Origin: Lacticaseibacillus parakribbianus
Lineage (GTDB): Bacteria; Bacillota; Bacilli; Lactobacillales; Lactobacillaceae
Reading direction: 5' to 3'
DNA: 64,000 nt
Assembly: GCF_025490915.1 (NCBI RefSeq)
Contig: NZ_JANQBA010000012.1
Location: 1-64,000 of the forward strand
Shown in pieces: positions 24,731 through 32,259 of the stretch (its first letter is position 1; every line of letters begins with the position of its first letter). Under the pieces are notes generated by a model, which ran no database searches, was not told the origin of the DNA, and worked only from the letters and a program-made list of their open reading frames with translations. The translations under genes and the position numbers were made by a program.

Positions 24731-25467
24731 GGCTCAATCGACCCCCACTCTTTGAATCCCGTCTTCGTATCGACCCAGTGGCCTTTCTCGACCGTGTAGC
24801 CAGGCACGAGGTTGTGGCTGATCGTGTACAGACTGCAATCGTCTCGCTCTGCCATGGCCTCGACTGCGGAGTAGTAGTACCGGAAGTGATCACCCTTGAT
24901 GAACCGTACGCCGTACGGCACCGGGTAGTTGATGCCAGTCGCCTTCTCCACCTTCGACAAAAACTCCTGGCTGACGTGCTCGCGCAGTCGCACCTGCTTG
25001 CGGTTCACGCCGCGCTCGTAGTAGTCTCGCAGCTTCGGTGTGAATTGCTTGATACGTTCCTCCGCCAATCGGTGCGTCTCAAGGTTCGCCTCGCTGACCG
25101 TGCGCTTCTTGCGCGGCTTGGTGCTCTTCCTCACCCTGGCCAGCGAGTGTCCTGGCATGAAGTGGTCATCGGCCCGCGGGTCGCTTTGATACATGGCGAC
25201 GTCTTCAGGATCTAGCCCCAATGCCCGAACTGACACGCATATCTTGCCGTGCAGTTGTGCCATCTGCTGCCGCGTGACACCGCCAAGTACCGTGCCGATG
25301 AACGAGTTGCCGCTCGGATATACCTTCTCGACCCGCAGCTTGAGCTCCTGCGTATCAACCGCCGTGTCTTTGCGATATTCGCGACTAATCGAGCTCTCTA
25401 AAAAGCTCCGATGCTGCGGCGGTACCTTCACCACCAGTCCTGGTTTGAGATCCATTGCTGAAATCAT
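24727..25467 (-). CDS. Unrecognised protein of the replication block
   Basis: 246 residues; ATG 25465-25467 (MISAMDLKPGLVVKVPPQ) is 8 nt after GGAGG. A basic segment near residues 110-130 (RVRKSTKPRKKRTVSEAN) and a Tyr-rich region (GDHFRYYYSAVEAM) are visible. No domain recognised. It overlaps 83 nt of the downstream part of the LexA-like HTH gene, an unusually long overlap. Location suggests a role in DNA metabolism, no more. Confidence 0.6.
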   Translation of the reverse strand: MISAMDLKPGLVVKVPPQHRSFLESSISREYRKDTAVDTQELKLRVEKVYPSGNSFIGTVLGGVTRQQMAQLHGKICVSVRALGLDPEDVAMYQSDPRADDHFMPGHSLARVRKSTKPRKKRTVSEANLETHRLAEERIKQFTPKLRDYYERGVNRKQVRLREHVSQEFLSKVEKATGINYPVPYGVRFIKGDHFRYYYSAVEAMAERDDCSLYTISHNLVPGYTVEKGHWVDTKTGFKEWGSIEP

Positions 25468-25726
25468 GTAGCTTTCCTCCGTGTTGTTTTGCGAATTCCG
25501 CGCCGGCGCTGGTGACGCGCATCATGCGCGGCTTGTTCGGGATCTTCTCGATTAGACCGAGTTCACCCATCCGGTCGAGATGTTGTGCCGTGGTTGAAGT
25601 CGAACTCCAGCCCATGTACTCGCCGATCTCGCGAATCGTCGGCGCCTGCCAAGAGGCGTGCTGCCAGCACATATAGGCGATGATGTCCGCGTAGCGCTTG
25701 CTGCGGTTCTCACTATGCCGTCCCAT
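25385..25726 (-). CDS. Winged-helix DNA-binding protein, LexA N-terminal type
   Basis: 113 residues. Residues about 10-70 (YADIIAYMCWQHASWQAPTI, REIGEYMGWSSTSTTAQHLD, LGLIEKIPNKPRMMRVT) match the LexA-type winged helix. There is no protease domain, so it is a stand-alone DNA-binding protein; the last 35 residues are Gly/Ser-rich. It may regulate or assist replication. It overlaps both neighbours. Confidence 0.7.
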   Translation of the reverse strand: MGRHSENRSKRYADIIAYMCWQHASWQAPTIREIGEYMGWSSTSTTAQHLDRMGELGLIEKIPNKPRMMRVTSAGAEFAKQHGGKLHDFSNGSQTRTGGEGTAAASELFRELD

Positions 25727-26672
25727 TCTTCGCCCCCTCCAGCTGCTTCAACGCCGCCAGACGTGCCTGAATCTCTTCCTGCTGGTCGTCCGTGGTCTGC
25801 ACGTCAGGAGCTTGGTAGTCAGGCTTTGCCCAGTCTGGTGTCGTCTCCTGGCGTGCTTGCTTGCCGTAGCGTTGCGGACGCGGGGCGTTGGCCTTGGCCG
25901 TCTGCTCGTGGTCCTTAGCCTCAGCCTCAGCCTGCTCGACAGTCTTGATTCCTTGCTCGCGGTACTGCGTCAGCACACGGTCGAGGTACTTGTCAGCCGC
26001 CTTGGCTTTCACGGCGCGGCGGGCGGCGTAGTCGATCACCCACATCACCAGCTCATCGCCAAACTCATCGACCCAGTTGGCAAGGTCCTGCTGAGCAACC
26101 GCGTTGGGGAACCCCCAGATCTCTTGCCAGCGGTTGAACGCCGATTTTTCGTGCACGCGTCCGTCAGACAGACTGTCTTTGGTTTTATTTTCTTTAGTTT
26201 TATTTAGTTTAGTTTTATTGCCATCGGTTTCGGTTGGCATTGCCATAGCTTTGCTATCCTCGCTCGGTGGCATTGCCATGGCATTGCTATCCGGTTTGGT
26301 TGGCATTGCCATAGCTTTGCTATCCCACCTCTTTGCAGCACCTTTTTTGCCAGCTTCGGAGCGCTTCGTTCGTTTTCCGTCCATGTGCGCCATGCGGTCG
26401 TTTAGACTCTCGGAGTAGAAACACTCACCGTCATCGGTGAAGGCAAATAACCCGAAAGACTCAACCACATTTCTTACTTTCTCAGCGTCGGCATGTAGAT
26501 CAAACCCGATTGCGTTGTAGTCCTTTTTAGCCGTATAACTTGGCTCCTCTCGAAGCCGCTCAATGATGCAGAAGTAAATCCCGTAGCCCTCCATGCCGTA
26601 CTTCATTCGGAGGTTGATAATCTTGTCGTCGTTTCTGGCGTTGCTGTCATGTGAGAAGTACGAGCTTGCCAT
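25713..26672 (-). CDS. Replication initiator, DnaD-like, with internal origin repeats
   Basis: 319 residues. The N-terminal 110 residues (YFSHDSNARNDDKIINLRMK, YGMEGYGIYFCIIERLREE) are the Lin1244/Lin1753-like (DUF4373) initiator domain. The C-terminal part (FNRWQEIWGFPNAVAQQDLA, WVIDYAARRAVKAKAADKYL) is a DnaD/DnaB-II helix bundle that loads host DnaB helicase. Between them residues about 115-165 are low complexity (three SKAMAMP-like units, then Asn/Lys/Thr), encoded by iteron-like DNA repeats and an AT-rich tract, the usual place for the phage origin. Confidence 0.9.
   Translation of the reverse strand: MASSYFSHDSNARNDDKIINLRMKYGMEGYGIYFCIIERLREEPSYTAKKDYNAIGFDLHADAEKVRNVVESFGLFAFTDDGECFYSESLNDRMAHMDGKRTKRSEAGKKGAAKRWDSKAMAMPTKPDSNAMAMPPSEDSKAMAMPTETDGNKTKLNKTKENKTKDSLSDGRVHEKSAFNRWQEIWGFPNAVAQQDLANWVDEFGDELVMWVIDYAARRAVKAKAADKYLDRVLTQYREQGIKTVEQAEAEAKDHEQTAKANAPRPQRYGKQARQETTPDWAKPDYQAPDVQTTDDQQEEIQARLAALKQLEGAKNGTA
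26178..26325. repeat. Probable phage replication origin: three iterons plus AT-rich tract
   Basis: Copies at 26232-26259, 26266-26292 and 26298-26325; the first and third are identical 28-mers (GGTTGGCATTGCCATAGC then TTTGCTATCC). The shared TGGCATTGCCA core recurs with an exact 33-bp period, close to three helical turns. Each unit has inverted repeats (TGGCA-T-TGCCA; ATAGC-TTT-GCTAT in copies 1 and 3). An AT-rich stretch (26178-26220) lies immediately beside them and would serve as unwinding element. The location inside the initiator gene is typical of siphophages. Confidence 0.7.
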
Positions 26673-27379
26673 TACACCGCCCCCAATCCATCGAACCGGT
26701 TGAAGTCGGCTTTCGTGTTTAGCTTGAGACTGATAAGCGCGGCCTCGTCGAGTTTTACCGGTTTAATGTGGTAATGGTCGATGAACGCGTCAATCCCCAG
26801 ATCATGCCGGATGGTGTGGTGAACCCGGCACAGCGGGAAGAACTTGTATCTGCGATTGTCAATCTCGTTACGGTTACGTCCGCTCCCAATAGGTGGCTCA
26901 TGGTCAATATCCGCGTGCTTTCCACAGATAACGCACATTCGGTGTTTCAAACATTGCATCATCAGCGGGTAGTCGCTTGGGATAGAATCCAGGTGCTTTG
27001 TCTGCCATGGAATACCACGTTCAAACCCGAAGTTAATCACGTAGGTCAGGAACTCGGTTGCCTTGCTCATGCTGCAATCTGAAAGCGAGAAGTAGTCGCT
27101 CCCAGTTTCCGCCATGTAGTAGGCCTTGACCCACGCTTCCATCTCAAGCGGGTTGTACCCGGTGAAGTCTGCGTAGTCGTTGAGCAGCGCCCACACTTTC
27201 CGCCGCTGCTCCGGGCTGATGCTCCGGCCGTCCTCAACGTCAATCGACACAGACGGCCGCCTTCCTGCCGCAAGCTGGGCAACCCGCAGCGTATCGACGT
27301 CCCGGCCGCCGGTTAGGCTTACTGTGATGGTCGCACCGCTGATTGCGGTAATCTCGCCGTCAAGCCGCACATTGCTCAC
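26672..27379 (-). CDS. Putative HNHc nuclease of the recombination block
   Basis: 235 residues. Near residues 165-200 are CLKHRMCVICGKHADIDHEP and FFPLCRVHHTIRHDLG, a Cys/His HNH-type centre like the HNHc_6 phage family. The N-terminus (VRLDGEITAISGATITV) is beta-rich. The GTG at 27379 overlaps the upstream stop (GTGA); a GTG three codons later (27370) has better spacing from AGAGGGG and may be the true start. It lies between the annealing protein and the initiator and probably acts in replication or recombination. Confidence 0.78.
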   Translation of the reverse strand: MSNVRLDGEITAISGATITVSLTGGRDVDTLRVAQLAAGRRPSVSIDVEDGRSISPEQRRKVWALLNDYADFTGYNPLEMEAWVKAYYMAETGSDYFSLSDCSMSKATEFLTYVINFGFERGIPWQTKHLDSIPSDYPLMMQCLKHRMCVICGKHADIDHEPPIGSGRNRNEIDNRRYKFFPLCRVHHTIRHDLGIDAFIDHYHIKPVKLDEAALISLKLNTKADFNRFDGLGAV

Positions 27380-28149
27380 CCCTCTTGCTTACTTGCCAGC
27401 TTAGCCTTTGACTGATTGATAGCCCGCAAGAGAAGACCGTATTGATCAGCCGTAAGTTTATCCACCGGAACAACTTCTTCTGACTGAATCCCAACAATCT
27501 GTGCGCGGCGCTCAAGCCCGAGAAGTACCTGCTCGTATGTGAACCTTTCCGTTCCACTCGCAATCTCGTCTACCATCGTCCGCGCGGCGTTTGCCTGGGT
27601 CTCATCAACAATGTTGCGCGCGTCGGCTGCGGCGTTAGCCGTAGCACTCTCGTCCGCTTCTTGGCTCGGGAAGTCTTCACCGGCGTAGATGTACAAGCCG
27701 ATGCCGTGAAGCGCCAGGGCTTTGACGAACGCGCGCTGACGCGTCTTGTTAATCTGCATCATGTCAGGGCGAAGCACCGCAGCATTCTTGAAGTCCATCA
27801 CGGGCAGTGATTCGGTTTCACTGATTCCGTTGATGGTAACCGTGCATTCGACCAGCGCTCCTTGAGGGGTAATCAGATATGGTACCTTGCGTCCGGTAAG
27901 CTCTCCATTAGGCCCAACCTCGTCGAACATCGTGTACTCGCGTGTCGCAGCCGGATCAGCCTTTTTCATCTCCGACCAGCCCCACACCCACGACAGGTAG
28001 GAAAGCTTGGCGCTTTTGGTCTCGACCTTCTGGATGTGGTCAGAAACGTTGAGGTGGCTCAGCATCTCGAACTGGCTTGGCTTCGTGCGTTCCTCTGCCG
28101 ACCTAAGGACCTTCTTAGCAACATCAAGTTTTTCGGTTTTGTCATTCAT
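27376..28149 (-). CDS. Single-strand annealing protein, DUF1071 / Sak type
   Basis: 257 residues. The N-terminal half has the DUF1071 signature (VETKSAKLSYLSWVWGWSEM, TVTINGISETESLPVMDF, INKTRQRAFVKALALHGIGL), a Rad52-like annealing family in phages of Gram-positive bacteria. The C-terminal third is Ala/Glu-rich and probably contacts SSB. It acts with Gp157, the RusA-like resolvase and SSB in phage recombination. Start overlaps the upstream stop. Confidence 0.88.
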   Translation of the reverse strand: MNDKTEKLDVAKKVLRSAEERTKPSQFEMLSHLNVSDHIQKVETKSAKLSYLSWVWGWSEMKKADPAATREYTMFDEVGPNGELTGRKVPYLITPQGALVECTVTINGISETESLPVMDFKNAAVLRPDMMQINKTRQRAFVKALALHGIGLYIYAGEDFPSQEADESATANAAADARNIVDETQANAARTMVDEIASGTERFTYEQVLLGLERRAQIVGIQSEEVVPVDKLTADQYGLLLRAINQSKAKLASKQEG

Positions 28150-28643
28150 CAGCTCATCCTCAATACGATTCCGCGGGGCTTGAATTCTGCCCCGACAACT
28201 TTGTGCCCTGCCGCCAAAGCGCGGCGAATCTTGTCTTTGTCAGGCCGCAGCTCGGTCTTGAACATATCAGCCTGCAAGTGGTCTCCATCAATGTTGATAC
28301 CGAGCTGGCCACCGGCGTTTTGAATGTGCAGGTAGGTGTCGTCAGTTTCGATGGTCTTCAAGTCGTAGGCCCGCATTCGCTCCTTGACGATGGTGAACAT
28401 CTTGTCCGCTAGGGCCTCATTCTTTGCAGCGCGGCCCGCCCACTCCTTGATTTTGTTTCGCTGGCCAAGCGCTAACGCTTTGGCATTTTCGCCGATGTGT
28501 GCGTAGGCTACCAGTTTGTCTTGAAGCGAACCGTCAATCAGTGAATCGACGCTGTCCTGGTAGGCCTGCTCGTCGATGTCCCCGGCCTGGAATTTTGCCG
28601 TTAGATCGGCAATTTTAGCCTCGATGTTGTATAATGTGTCCAT
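28149..28643 (-). CDS. Siphovirus Gp157-like protein
   Basis: 164 residues, helical: MDTLYNIEAKIADLTAKFQA, LGQRNKIKEWAGRAAKNEAL, MRAYDLKTIETDDTYLHIQN. This is the Gp157 family layout. Proteins of this family stand before the annealing protein in many phages of lactic acid bacteria and have been linked to phage resistance in Streptococcus thermophilus. The gene is coupled to the annealing gene by a one-base overlap. Confidence 0.85.
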   Translation of the reverse strand: MDTLYNIEAKIADLTAKFQAGDIDEQAYQDSVDSLIDGSLQDKLVAYAHIGENAKALALGQRNKIKEWAGRAAKNEALADKMFTIVKERMRAYDLKTIETDDTYLHIQNAGGQLGINIDGDHLQADMFKTELRPDKDKIRRALAAGHKVVGAEFKPRGIVLRMS

Positions 28644-28681
28644 GAATGTTTTCCTTTCCAGTCATCGGTTGCCTCCGGTGG

Positions 28682-28912
28682 CTATTTTTCGTCCCACGAG
28701 ATCCACTGGCCGCCGCTGATTGGGTCTAGCGTGAAACCGAGCGACGACAGTTCGATAATCTCCTGCGGGCTGACGTCCTTCACAGTCACGCTGGACTGGC
28801 CTCTTAATGCTGCGCCGTGGATGGCCGCCATCACGGTGTCGGCGTGCTGCTTAGCGCGAGCGTCGCGGGTGTAGGACTGAACCTGTTCGATTGTGGTGTC
28901 AAATAGTGTCAT
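28682..28912 (-). CDS. Hypothetical early phage protein
   Basis: 76 residues (MTLFDTTIEQVQSYTRDARA); AAGGAGGTGAGACC precedes the ATG. C-terminal half (VTVKDVSPQEIIELSSLGFT) is alpha/beta. It is divergent from the plus-strand gene at 28966, with only 53 bp between starts. Not recognised. Confidence 0.6.
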   Translation of the reverse strand: MTLFDTTIEQVQSYTRDARAKQHADTVMAAIHGAALRGQSSVTVKDVSPQEIIELSSLGFTLDPISGGQWISWDEK

Positions 28913-28925
28913 GGTCTCACCTCCT

Positions 28926-28933
28926 TTCGTGTG
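28926..28933 (+). promoter_or_regulatory. Candidate extended -10 promoter of the 28966 gene
   Basis: TG-A-GATAAT without a convincing -35, ten bases before the ribosome binding site AAGGAGG. The same layout (GATAAT, 9-10 nt, AAGGAGGTG) precedes the other antisense gene at 30526. Confidence 0.45.
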
Positions 28934-28965
28934 AGATAATTCACCTCGGAAAGGAGGTGATTGAT

Positions 28966-29535
28966 ATGGAAACGTCAGATTGGGTCCAGACCATCACTAG
29001 CGTTGTTGCAGTGATCATTGCCTTAGGGTCTCTGTGGTGGTCGGTAAAGATTCAACACGATGCGAACCGTCCGTATGTTATTGCCAAACTAGAGCCAATC
29101 CGTATTCATGGGTACACATTTGTCTACCTAGTTATCGAAAACTATGGCAACACCGGCGCAGACATTCGTGGGTTCAAAGCATCAAAAAACGTGGTGGCGT
29201 ATGACGAAGCGCCATACAACAACAATCCTTTTGAGAACGTCCATCAGATGCTCATCGCTCCGGGACAAACGATGAAGGCGGGCGTTGCTGTGAATACTCA
29301 CAATCCGAACAGGAACAGTAAGATTTCGGAGTTTGATTTGTCGTTCGAGTGGAGAGCTGTGGGCGGTAATAAGTGGAGTAAATCAACTTTTCATTTAGAT
29401 TTGGAAGCCGCTCTCGATATGCAAGTGTTGTATGCTGCTCCTGATACAACGGGACGCGATGTTGCGAAAGAGGTAAGCAAGCTAACCAAGATAGTTGCGG
29501 AAGTGTTCAGAGAGTCAACCATCAACCACCTTTAA
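28966..29535 (+). CDS. Membrane-anchored beta-domain protein, antisense accessory gene
   Basis: 189 residues from ATG 28966 (METSDWVQTITSVVAVII), 7 nt after AAGGAGGTG. Residues about 8-28 form a membrane helix; residues 35-160 are a beta-rich domain (YVIAKLEPIRIHGYTFVYLV, FDLSFEWRAVGGNKW). It is transcribed opposite to the early operon that surrounds it, from a GATAAT element at 28928-28933 with TGA in front (extended -10). Such inserted, self-promoted genes are typically expressed in lysogens. Superinfection exclusion or surface alteration is possible but unproven. Confidence 0.75.
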   Translation: METSDWVQTITSVVAVIIALGSLWWSVKIQHDANRPYVIAKLEPIRIHGYTFVYLVIENYGNTGADIRGFKASKNVVAYDEAPYNNNPFENVHQMLIAPGQTMKAGVAVNTHNPNRNSKISEFDLSFEWRAVGGNKWSKSTFHLDLEAALDMQVLYAAPDTTGRDVAKEVSKLTKIVAEVFRESTINHL

Positions 29536-29682
29536 TTTGGCAAACTCATCCAAGTTAATGTTTTCTAGAAGCATCTTCGCCAGTTGGAGATCGTTCGTGT
29601 GTCCCAAAATGACTCGAACGATTTCTTTTTGCGTCTCGCGGATTTCAGCTGGTTCCATGATCGAATTTTGTGTCGCGTACAA
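29515..29682 (-). CDS. Short early protein starting at TTG
   Basis: 55 residues, TTG start at 29680-29682 with GGGAGGTGA 8 nt upstream; an in-frame ATG eight codons later (MEPAEIRETQKE) lacks this. The protein is helical and charged (EIRETQKEIVRVILG, NLDEFAKLKVVDG). Its last 21 nt overlap the end of the plus-strand gene 28966-29535 in a convergent arrangement. Not recognised. Confidence 0.5.
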   Translation of the reverse strand: MYATQNSIMEPAEIRETQKEIVRVILGHTNDLQLAKMLLENINLDEFAKLKVVDG

Positions 29683-29697
29683 TCGGCTCACCTCCCC

Positions 29698-30000
29698 TCA
29701 AAATTGTGCGTCGTAGTCGTGGTCAATCTTCTCCCCGACCGGGTCAGGTTCCGGCTTCGGTTCTGGCGGGCCTTGACGAAGAATCACGCTGGCATCGAAC
29801 GGATAGTCAGATACAATGCGATAGCTAACTTGGTCTTTCCGCTTCGGTTTTACGTGCCGGATTGGTTCTCCAACAGCCACTGCGAATGGCGCAAGTAGTT
29901 CGTTGGCCTTCGTGTTCGACCTATCGAAGTACGTCACGCTGACCCGCGCGCCTTTCCGCATCGCTTCCACGACGGCACGCTCCAGTGATGTGATTTCCAT
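29698..30000 (-). CDS. Hypothetical early phage protein
   Basis: 100 residues from ATG 29998-30000 (MEITSLERAVVEAMRKGARV), with GAGGAGG upstream and the stop of the upstream gene overlapping (TGATG). Beta-rich middle (VSVTYFDRSNTKANELLAPF) and a Pro/Glu/Asp C-terminus. Not recognised. Confidence 0.6.
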   Translation of the reverse strand: MEITSLERAVVEAMRKGARVSVTYFDRSNTKANELLAPFAVAVGEPIRHVKPKRKDQVSYRIVSDYPFDASVILRQGPPEPKPEPDPVGEKIDHDYDAQF

Positions 30001-30155
30001 CAGTCCGCCTCCTCTTCCGTGTTGTCCACCGCGTGCAGGTCGCCGGTGATGTCCAGCAACCAGTGCGGCATTGGCTTGTCTTCCAGGAACTCGGCGATGG
30101 CGCATAGGGCCGCCAGAACGGCGCCTAGGATGGCGCCGAATTGCAAGTAGATCAT
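30000..30155 (-). CDS. Small membrane protein in early operon
   Basis: 51 residues from ATG 30153-30155 (MIYLQFGAILGAVLAALCAI), 6-8 nt after AAAGGAGG. One membrane helix at the N-terminus and an acidic tail (HAVDNTEEEAD). Start overlaps the upstream stop (ATGA) and its stop overlaps the next ATG, so translation is coupled. Function unknown. Confidence 0.6.
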   Translation of the reverse strand: MIYLQFGAILGAVLAALCAIAEFLEDKPMPHWLLDITGDLHAVDNTEEEAD

Positions 30156-30460
30156 GATTGTGCCTCCTTTGCGATGCTGCGGAACTCCGTCCGCATGAAC
30201 TCCGAGAACGCCAGCGGCTCGAACCGCCAGCCGATGCGCCCGCCGTAGTTGAAGGCGAAACCGTCGAGTTCACGCTGGAACCTTGGCTTGTCGAGAACGT
30301 GTGTGGATAGCCACGTCTGCGTCAGGCCGTAGCGGTCGAGCACGTCGGCAGCCGACCACCAGCGGCGGTAATCAGGCTCGTGCTGGAGACGTTCAGCCAC
30401 GGCCTTGTCGACCGCTTGCTGAATCAGTTCTGGCGGAACTGAGATTGTGATTGGTGGCAT
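30152..30460 (-). CDS. DUF771-like DNA-binding phage protein
   Basis: 102 residues (MPPITISVPPELIQQAVDKA). The centre, WWSAADVLDRYGLTQTWLST and PRFQRELDGFAFNYGG, fits the DUF771 family, which resembles excisionase-type helix-turn-helix proteins and is common after the switch region in lactobacillus phages. AGGAGGC precedes the ATG. Divergent from the plus-strand gene at 30526. Confidence 0.75.
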   Translation of the reverse strand: MPPITISVPPELIQQAVDKAVAERLQHEPDYRRWWSAADVLDRYGLTQTWLSTHVLDKPRFQRELDGFAFNYGGRIGWRFEPLAFSEFMRTEFRSIAKEAQS

Positions 30461-30525
30461 GGATCAGGCCTCCTTTCGTTTGAACCTCGCTTGGCGGATA
30501 ATGTGTCCGGGAAGGAGGTGTGAAA

Positions 30526-30891
30526 ATGAACATTGATGAATTCGATAAAGTTGCCGTCACTATCATGAAGGCTGTGTATTCCCACCCTCAGTCAGAGCCG
30601 GGCTTCACTCAGGTCGAAAAAATTTTTACGGCAGTCAAGCCAACGCCATACGAAGTGGTCTGGGGCTATCTAAAAACTCTAGATGCCGACGGTTGGCTCA
30701 AACTTGACGGCGATTGGAGCGATGGCAAAGGCTTTTCTGACGACCTGGTCACCGCATCGCCAACTACAAAAGGCCGTACCTTTGCCGGACGTCACGAGCG
30801 ATTACAGCGAGCTTTCGTTGTAAAACATTTTGTGGCGCCATTCATTACAGGCGTCGTAACTGCCGTCGTGGCATATCTACTTTCCAGATAA
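30526..30891 (+). CDS. Winged-helix-like protein with C-terminal membrane anchor, antisense accessory gene
   Basis: 121 residues from ATG 30526 (MNIDEFDKVAVTIMKAVY), 8 nt after AAGGAG; an in-frame GTG at 30520 is too close to the ribosome binding site. Residues 5-75 look like a small helical winged-helix domain (PTPYEVVWGYLKTLDADGWL); residues about 100-120 form a membrane helix (FVAPFITGVVTAVVAYLL). It is transcribed opposite to the early operon, with a GATAAT at 30500-30505. Function unknown; a lysogen-expressed accessory gene by context. Confidence 0.65.
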   Translation: MNIDEFDKVAVTIMKAVYSHPQSEPGFTQVEKIFTAVKPTPYEVVWGYLKTLDADGWLKLDGDWSDGKGFSDDLVTASPTTKGRTFAGRHERLQRAFVVKHFVAPFITGVVTAVVAYLLSR

Positions 30892-31026
30892 GAAGTAAAT
30901 CGCAATGCCATACGCGACTCCCGTAAGAACAGACAGCGCGATTGGTAGTACCCACTCGTGATTGATGTTGAAGTTGTCCGCCGCCTCTGTCAGGCGACCT
31001 TTTAGCTTGCGTAAGTGTCTCATCAT
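30877..31026 (-). CDS. Small single-pass membrane protein
   Basis: 49 residues (MMRHLRKLKGRLTEAADNFN), a basic amphipathic start then a membrane helix (VLPIALSVLTGVAYGIAIYF). It begins 1 nt after the upstream stop. Its last 15 nt overlap the end of the plus-strand gene 30526-30891, convergent. No strong ribosome binding site; coupling to the upstream gene is likely. Not recognised. Confidence 0.5.
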   Translation of the reverse strand: MMRHLRKLKGRLTEAADNFNINHEWVLPIALSVLTGVAYGIAIYFLSGK

Positions 31027-31027
31027 T

Positions 31028-31171
31028 CTAGTAGTACCGGATAAGTGTTGCGTAGAGTTCCGCGATGGCTGCCACCATTGCGGGCTCTTTTTTTAGCTCT
31101 GGGTCGCGCAGTGTTTCGACGATATAGTTCGCGACTTCCTGGTTGACGTCGACCTCTTTTGTTTTTGACAT
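31028..31171 (-). CDS. Small helical early protein
   Basis: 47 residues from ATG 31169-31171 (MSKTKEVDVNQEVANYIVET), AGGAGG 8 nt upstream. Charged, helical, no membrane segment. It directly follows the antirepressor-like gene. Not recognised. Confidence 0.6.
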   Translation of the reverse strand: MSKTKEVDVNQEVANYIVETLRDPELKKEPAMVAAIAELYATLIRYY

Positions 31172-31173
31172 GG

Positions 31174-31920
31174 CTAGACCTCCTGAAGCTTCCCGATTCT
31201 GAGGGCCTCTGCTTTGATTGCCACGACGCCCTTGTCGAAGTACAGCCAATTCGGGGTTTCCTTTGGGCCGTGTTGCGACTTGTCAGCCGCCCAGCGGCCG
31301 TACTCGTTTTGGCCCGGCTGTTCTGCCTTAAGCCCCAGTGCATTGCTGATGCGCCCGACCATCGCTCCAGATGAGATGCCTAACTTCCTGGCGACTTCCC
31401 CGGCGGTGTACTCAGCCTGTTTCATGACCGGGATCAGGCACTCACCGGTGATGATTTCAGCGGCGCGGGACAGCATCTGTTCGCGTGCTGACTCGGACGT
31501 AGTTTTGTTGGCGATTCGATACAACGCGTTAGCCTGGGCCGTCTTGGCGCGGCTGATTGCCAGCTCAGCTTGGAGCACTGGGTCAAGCTTCTTGGCCGGC
31601 ACCTTCTTGAGCGTGGTTTCCATCGCGTTGAAGGCGTCGATGTACTGGAGCTTGAAGCTATCGGCCTTCTTACCAGTGAACCCGAACGCGATGAAAGTGA
31701 AACCGTCGCGGTTCATGTAGTAGAGCTTCTGGTCACGGTTCCGGCCGTCCTTGTATGTGCCCTCGGCGAACATCTTCTTGTAATCGGCGGAATTTTCCGC
31801 CGATTGAATCTTGGTCTCAATGGCCTCCAGTACATCCTTGTGCTGCTTGCCGAATGTCTCGGCTACTTGCAGGCTGGTGGTGACCGCCCGCTTGTCGTGC
31901 ATGATGACTAAGTCGTTCAT
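31174..31920 (-). CDS. Rha-type phage regulator / antirepressor
   Basis: 248 residues. The N-terminal 110 residues are the phage Rha domain (VTTSLQVAETFGKQHKDVLE, YYMNRDGFTFIAFGFTGKKA, KLQYIDAFNAMETTL). The C-terminal part (LIPVMKQAEYTAGEVARKLG, SSGAMVGRISNALGLKAEQP) has a helix-turn-helix like other antirepressor C-terminal domains. It probably counteracts or modulates the CI-like repressor. The first nine codons are duplicated 700 bp upstream (see repeat). Confidence 0.87.
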   Translation of the reverse strand: MNDLVIMHDKRAVTTSLQVAETFGKQHKDVLEAIETKIQSAENSADYKKMFAEGTYKDGRNRDQKLYYMNRDGFTFIAFGFTGKKADSFKLQYIDAFNAMETTLKKVPAKKLDPVLQAELAISRAKTAQANALYRIANKTTSESAREQMLSRAAEIITGECLIPVMKQAEYTAGEVARKLGISSGAMVGRISNALGLKAEQPGQNEYGRWAADKSQHGPKETPNWLYFDKGVVAIKAEALRIGKLQEV

Positions 31921-31922
31921 TG

Positions 31923-32123
31923 CTAATTCTCCTTTCTAAAGTCGTCCATGCTGACCCCTAGCACGTCAGCAATTCGTGCAACGGTGGCATACGTTGGGTC
32001 AGTACTCGACCCATCCTTTAACCGGTACAACGATCCACGTCCCAGGCCAGTCACCTTCCAAAGCTGGTAGAAGCTGAAGCCTCTCGCTGCCATTAATGAA
32101 CGCAGTTTTTCGTTATCGAACAT
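31923..32123 (-). CDS. XRE-family DNA-binding protein
   Basis: 66 residues, a stand-alone Cro/XRE helix-turn-helix: MFDNEKLRSLMAARGFSFYQ, LWKVTGLGRGSLYRLKDGSS, YATVARIADVLGVSMDDF. It lies just before the Rha-type gene and downstream of cro. It may act as a second regulator. GGGAGAAAGG precedes the ATG. Confidence 0.8.
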   Translation of the reverse strand: MFDNEKLRSLMAARGFSFYQLWKVTGLGRGSLYRLKDGSSTDPTYATVARIADVLGVSMDDFRKEN

Positions 32124-32153
32124 CCTTTCTCCCCCTACATATATGGTTCACCA

Positions 32154-32182
32154 TTGAGCAATACCCACATGAGGTATATAAT
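32154..32182 (+). promoter_or_regulatory. Sigma-A promoter of the YjzC-like gene
   Basis: TTGAGC (32154-32159) and TATAAT (32177-32182) with 17-bp spacing on the plus strand; a leader of about 70 nt follows before the ATG at 32260. Confidence 0.7.
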
Positions 32183-32259
32183 TAGCGTATCGGGTTTCCT
32201 TCAGTTCTTTCCGGGGCGTGAGTGGCAAACCTGAAATACTAACTTTTGGAGTGAGCTAA

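Noticed and set aside
26232-26325. CRISPR-like repeats
   Set aside because: Repeats and spacers are part of an open reading frame with an exact 33-bp period, and there are only three copies. No cas genes in the window.
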